9,298 nucleotides of DNA from Lachnospiraceae bacterium (GTDB lineage: Bacteria; Bacillota; Clostridia; Lachnospirales; Lachnospiraceae), in the NCBI GenBank assembly GCA_014804495.1, contig JAAUZS010000062.1:1-9298 (forward strand), read 5' to 3'. The position numbers and the translations under genes were made by a program. The notes under the pieces are model-generated. The model saw nothing but the letters and a program-made list of their open reading frames with translations. It was not told the origin of the DNA and searched no databases. Positions 6,937 to 9,298 of this stretch are shown in pieces (the first letter of the stretch is position 1; every line of letters begins with the position of its first letter).

Positions 6937-7977
6937 ATGAAAATAAATGAATTGAAAATAGGTAGTTTATCAGCCCGCGTTCCGTTAATACAAGGCGGAA
7001 TGGGTGTAGGAGTGAGTTTGTCCGGACTGGCAGGGGCAGTTGCGGCAGCAGGCGGAATAGGAGTCATTTCCACAGCGCAAATAGGATATCGTGATCCTGA
7101 ATTTGACAGACATCCGATAGAGTGTAACTTAAAGGCAATAGATGATGAGATAAAGAAAGCGAGAGCAATTGCGCGTGGCGGCATCATTGGAGTAAATATA
7201 ATGGTAGCGACGAAACGCTACGAGGATTATGTAAAGGCCGCGGCCAATTCAGGCGCTGATATAATAATATCAGGTGCGGGACTTCCGATGACACTCCCTG
7301 AAATTTCGGGAGACGCCAAGATAGCGCCAATCGTTTCAAGTAAGAAGGCATTATCTGTGATATCAAAATATTGGGATAAGAAATATAATAGAAAACCTGA
7401 TTTAGTAATCATAGAGGGGCCGATGGCAGGGGGACATCTAGGATTCAGCTCGGAAGAAATAGATGAGTATACAGTTACAAAGACAAAAAATTACGATGAT
7501 GAGATTAGGCAGATAATAGCGCTTGCGGATGAGCTTGAGGTACCTGTGGCAGTGGCAGGAGGCATTTATGATCGTGCTGATATGGAACACTATTTAGACA
7601 TGGGCGCGAAGGCTGTTCAGGTGGCAACGCGTTTTGTCACGACCAGAGAGTGTGATGCATCTGATGCGTATAAGCAGGCGTATATTGATGCGAAGAAGGA
7701 GGATATCGTTATCGTGAAAAGTCCCGTTGGAATGCCGGGACGCGCGATACATAATGCATTTTTGGATAAAGTGGCAGCAGGAGAGCGGTTTATGAGAGGA
7801 TGCAGACAGTGTGTGAGTACCTGTAATCCTGAGACGACTCCATATTGTATAACGGAGGCGCTTGTGAATGCAGTGAAAGGAAATCTTGATGAGGGCTTAA
7901 TTTTCTGTGGCAGTAATGCTTATAGTGCAGAAAAAATTGAGTCAGTATCAGACATAATGGAGGAATTTTCAAAATGA
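6937..7977 (+). CDS. FabX-like flavoenzyme (nitronate monooxygenase/FabK superfamily)
   Basis: The 346-residue TIM-barrel flavoprotein has QGGMGVGVS (19-27), GAGLP (113-117), EGPMAGGHLG (160-169) with a probable catalytic His167, AGGI (207-210), ATRF (230-233) and KSPVGMPGRA (261-270). A C-terminal cysteine set Cys289, Cys292, Cys296 and Cys304 is absent from the FabK encoded upstream. From memory, H. pylori FabX shares these motifs and the cysteine region, which binds [4Fe-4S]. FabX dehydrogenates decanoyl-ACP and isomerises it to cis-3-decenoyl-ACP for unsaturated fatty acids. A FabX-like role here is inference; a second enoyl reductase or another ACP-linked oxidoreductase is possible. Ribosome binding site GAGGG (6925-6929) precedes the ATG, and the stop overlaps fabH by ATGA. 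The usual automatic label would be nitronate monooxygenase. Confidence 0.85.
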   Translation: MKINELKIGSLSARVPLIQGGMGVGVSLSGLAGAVAAAGGIGVISTAQIGYRDPEFDRHPIECNLKAIDDEIKKARAIARGGIIGVNIMVATKRYEDYVKAAANSGADIIISGAGLPMTLPEISGDAKIAPIVSSKKALSVISKYWDKKYNRKPDLVIIEGPMAGGHLGFSSEEIDEYTVTKTKNYDDEIRQIIALADELEVPVAVAGGIYDRADMEHYLDMGAKAVQVATRFVTTRECDASDAYKQAYIDAKKEDIVIVKSPVGMPGRAIHNAFLDKVAAGERFMRGCRQCVSTCNPETTPYCITEALVNAVKGNLDEGLIFCGSNAYSAEKIESVSDIMEEFSK

Positions 7978-8972
7978 CAATAAAAATCACAGGTACAGGG
8001 AGCGCTTTACCTGAAAAAACAGTTACGAATTCCGATATAGCAAAGCTTGTGGATACTTCTGATGACTGGATACGTGAGCGTACCGGAATATCAGAGCGTA
8101 GAATTGCCACAAATGACACAGTATCGTCACTTGCCTCAAAAGCATGCACTAATGCGCTTGAGATGGCGGGACGCAATGCGGAAGATGTGGAACTTATTAT
8201 AGTTGCAACCTGCTCGCCTGAGTTTTTGCTTCCCTGCTGTGCGTGTCAGGTACAGAGTGACATAGGAGCTCATAAAGCCGTGGCATTTGATTTAAATGCA
8301 GCGTGTTCGGGATTCCTGTTTGCTTTGAATACGGCTTATGCATATGTGCAGGCGGGGCTTTATAAAAATGCTTTAATTGTCGGAAGTGAAGTGCTTTCTA
8401 AACTGATAGACTGGACGGACCGGTCTATATGTGTGCTCTTCGGAGATGGAGCCGGAGCTGCTTTTGTGGAAACTTCGGACATAGATGAGATTTGTGAAAA
8501 TGGTAGAAAAGTGGGTGTTGAGAGTATAGTAATGGGTTCGGACGGTACAAAGGGAATGACGCTTTCGTGTATGGAAAGGGGACTTGCTAACCCTTATGTG
8601 GAAAAAATTGAAAAAGTAAATCCATATGTTCATATGGATGGGCAGGAAGTATATAAATTCGCAACAAGACAGGTTCCTGCCTGCATTAGTACGGCGTTGG
8701 AAAAAGCCGGATTTACAACAGATGATATTGATTTGTTTGTGCTTCATCAGGCAAATATACGTATTATTGAGTCTGTGGCGAAGCGTTTAAAGGCGGATAT
8801 ATCAAAGTTTCCCGTAAATTTAAACAGGGTAGGGAATATGTCTTCTGCAACAATTCCGGTATTGCTTGACGAATTGAACAGGGATGGTAAAATAAAGAAA
8901 GGTGACAGACTTGTGCTATCGGGGTTTGGAGCTGGTCTTACATATGGAGCCAGCGTACTAGTCTGGGGTTAA
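7974..8972 (+). CDS. fabH: 3-oxoacyl-ACP synthase III
   Basis: The 332-residue initiating condensing enzyme joins an acyl-CoA primer to malonyl-ACP. The triad Cys111 (LNAACSGF), His258 (VLHQAN) and Asn288 (RVGNMSSA) is complete, as are the N-terminal DDWIRERTGI (30-39) and C-terminal GFGAGLTYG (317-325) motifs. Length is typical. It starts inside the last codons of the upstream gene (ATGA overlap), with GGAGGA at 7959-7964 giving a good ribosome binding site. In streptococcal and many clostridial operons fabH is near the front; here it follows the carboxylase and FabX-like genes. Four cysteines cluster at Cys80, Cys88, Cys89 and Cys91, where other FabH proteins I recall mostly have serine, threonine or aromatic residues. 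Confidence 0.97.
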   Translation: MTIKITGTGSALPEKTVTNSDIAKLVDTSDDWIRERTGISERRIATNDTVSSLASKACTNALEMAGRNAEDVELIIVATCSPEFLLPCCACQVQSDIGAHKAVAFDLNAACSGFLFALNTAYAYVQAGLYKNALIVGSEVLSKLIDWTDRSICVLFGDGAGAAFVETSDIDEICENGRKVGVESIVMGSDGTKGMTLSCMERGLANPYVEKIEKVNPYVHMDGQEVYKFATRQVPACISTALEKAGFTTDDIDLFVLHQANIRIIESVAKRLKADISKFPVNLNRVGNMSSATIPVLLDELNRDGKIKKGDRLVLSGFGAGLTYGASVLVWG

Positions 8973-8978
8973 AAAGAA

Positions 8979-9007
8979 TTGATAAGGAATTTGAAATGGG
9001 TTAGTAT
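8979..9007 (+). promoter_or_regulatory. Candidate promoter for fabT
   Basis: TTGATA (8979-8984, 5/6 match to consensus) is followed after 17 bp by TAGTAT (9002-9007, 4/6 match). The fabT ATG at 9012 begins only 5 nt after this -10 element, so a transcript from this promoter would start at or within a few bases of the start codon. That fits the lack of a Shine-Dalgarno site at normal spacing. The region is AT-rich, so a chance match is possible, and fabT could instead be read through from fabH. Confidence 0.4.
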
Positions 9008-9011
9008 ATAT

Positions 9012-9298
9012 ATGAAAAATGAAACAAATAAAACGCTAAATGAATTACTTGTAAAAATTTTTAACAATATGATGGATATAGAAGAAAGAGCAATCATAAC
9101 TGAGGAATTCATTGATATTACAAATAATGATATGCATATTATAGAGGCAATAGGAATAGATGAGCTACGCAACATGTCTGAGATAGCATCACGGCTTGGC
9201 GTTACAGTCGGAACGCTTACGACCAATATGAACAGCCTTGAGAAGAAGGGATATATCATTCGCAAACGCAGTGAAGATGATAAGCGTGTTGTTTTGGC
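9012..9298 (+). CDS. fabT: MarR-family regulator, FabT-like (3' end cut by window)
   Basis: Ninety-five codons are visible before the window ends; the full protein is probably about 145 residues. An N-terminal dimerisation helix region (1-45, ending in NDMHIIEAIG) leads into a winged helix-turn-helix: NMSEIASRLGVTVGTLTTNM (54-73), then the wing start SLEKKGYIIRKRSEDDKRVVL (75-95). The GTLTTNMNSLEKKGY stretch and the overall layout match my recollection of pneumococcal FabT, the acyl-ACP-responsive repressor of fatty acid synthesis. It most likely binds the triple operator before acpP. No good ribosome binding site is found: AAGGA (8984-8988) is 23 nt away. In-frame TTG codons at 8979 and 8991 are possible alternative starts, but the ATG gives the best match to family N termini. 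Confidence 0.88.
   Translation, partial: MKNETNKTLNELLVKIFNNMMDIEERAIITEEFIDITNNDMHIIEAIGIDELRNMSEIASRLGVTVGTLTTNMNSLEKKGYIIRKRSEDDKRVVL

Noticed and set aside
6937..7977. Second gene as a plain duplicate of fabK
   Set aside because: It is longer, shares only the superfamily motifs with the first FabK, and has a separate C-terminal cysteine region and GGMGVGVS/SPVGMPGRA motifs that resemble FabX.

Overview
The window reads as a low-GC, Gram-positive anaerobe of the Clostridia, most likely a Lachnospiraceae-type organism (Roseburia/Butyrivibrio/Eubacterium relatives). This rests on AT-rich intergenic DNA, purine-rich Shine-Dalgarno sites, FabK instead of FabI, a fused AccD-AccA, and a FabT-type MarR regulator. 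The taxonomic call is inference from gene content, not from a marker gene.

Layout. Bases 1-312 hold a cluster of three plus-strand tRNA genes (Asn-GTT, Glu-TTC, Cys-GCA), none with an encoded CCA, closed by a strong intrinsic terminator at about 318-352. Bases 353-567 are a very AT-rich intergenic region with a sigma-A-like promoter (448-476). Just downstream of its expected start site are three tandem TTTGA-N3-TCAAA palindromes (494-538), spaced exactly 16 bp centre to centre. From 568 to the right edge runs one plus-strand type II fatty acid synthesis cluster: acpP, fabK, fabD, fabG, fabF, fabZ, a fused accD-accA, a FabX-like flavoenzyme, fabH, then a 3'-truncated fabT (MarR family). Gaps are short or overlapping (TAATG at acpP/fabK, ATGA at fabX-like/fabH) and no terminator is visible inside the cluster.

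How it works together. AccDA supplies the carboxyltransferase half of acetyl-CoA carboxylase, FabD moves malonyl to ACP, FabH starts chains, FabF extends them, and FabG, FabZ and FabK complete each cycle. The second flavoenzyme (6937-7977) is not a simple FabK duplicate. It matches my recollection of Helicobacter pylori FabX, including a C-terminal cysteine set suitable for a [4Fe-4S] cluster, so it could make the cis double bond for unsaturated fatty acids. FabT probably binds the tandem operator before acpP, with long acyl-ACP as corepressor in the known family. The biotin carboxyl carrier (accB) and biotin carboxylase (accC) genes, usually between fabF and accD in related operons, are absent here.

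Most notable: the FabX-like gene inside a FabK-type Firmicute operon, the regular six-half-site operator, the AccDA fusion combined with missing accB/accC, and a fabT gene at the distal end with a possible leaderless promoter.
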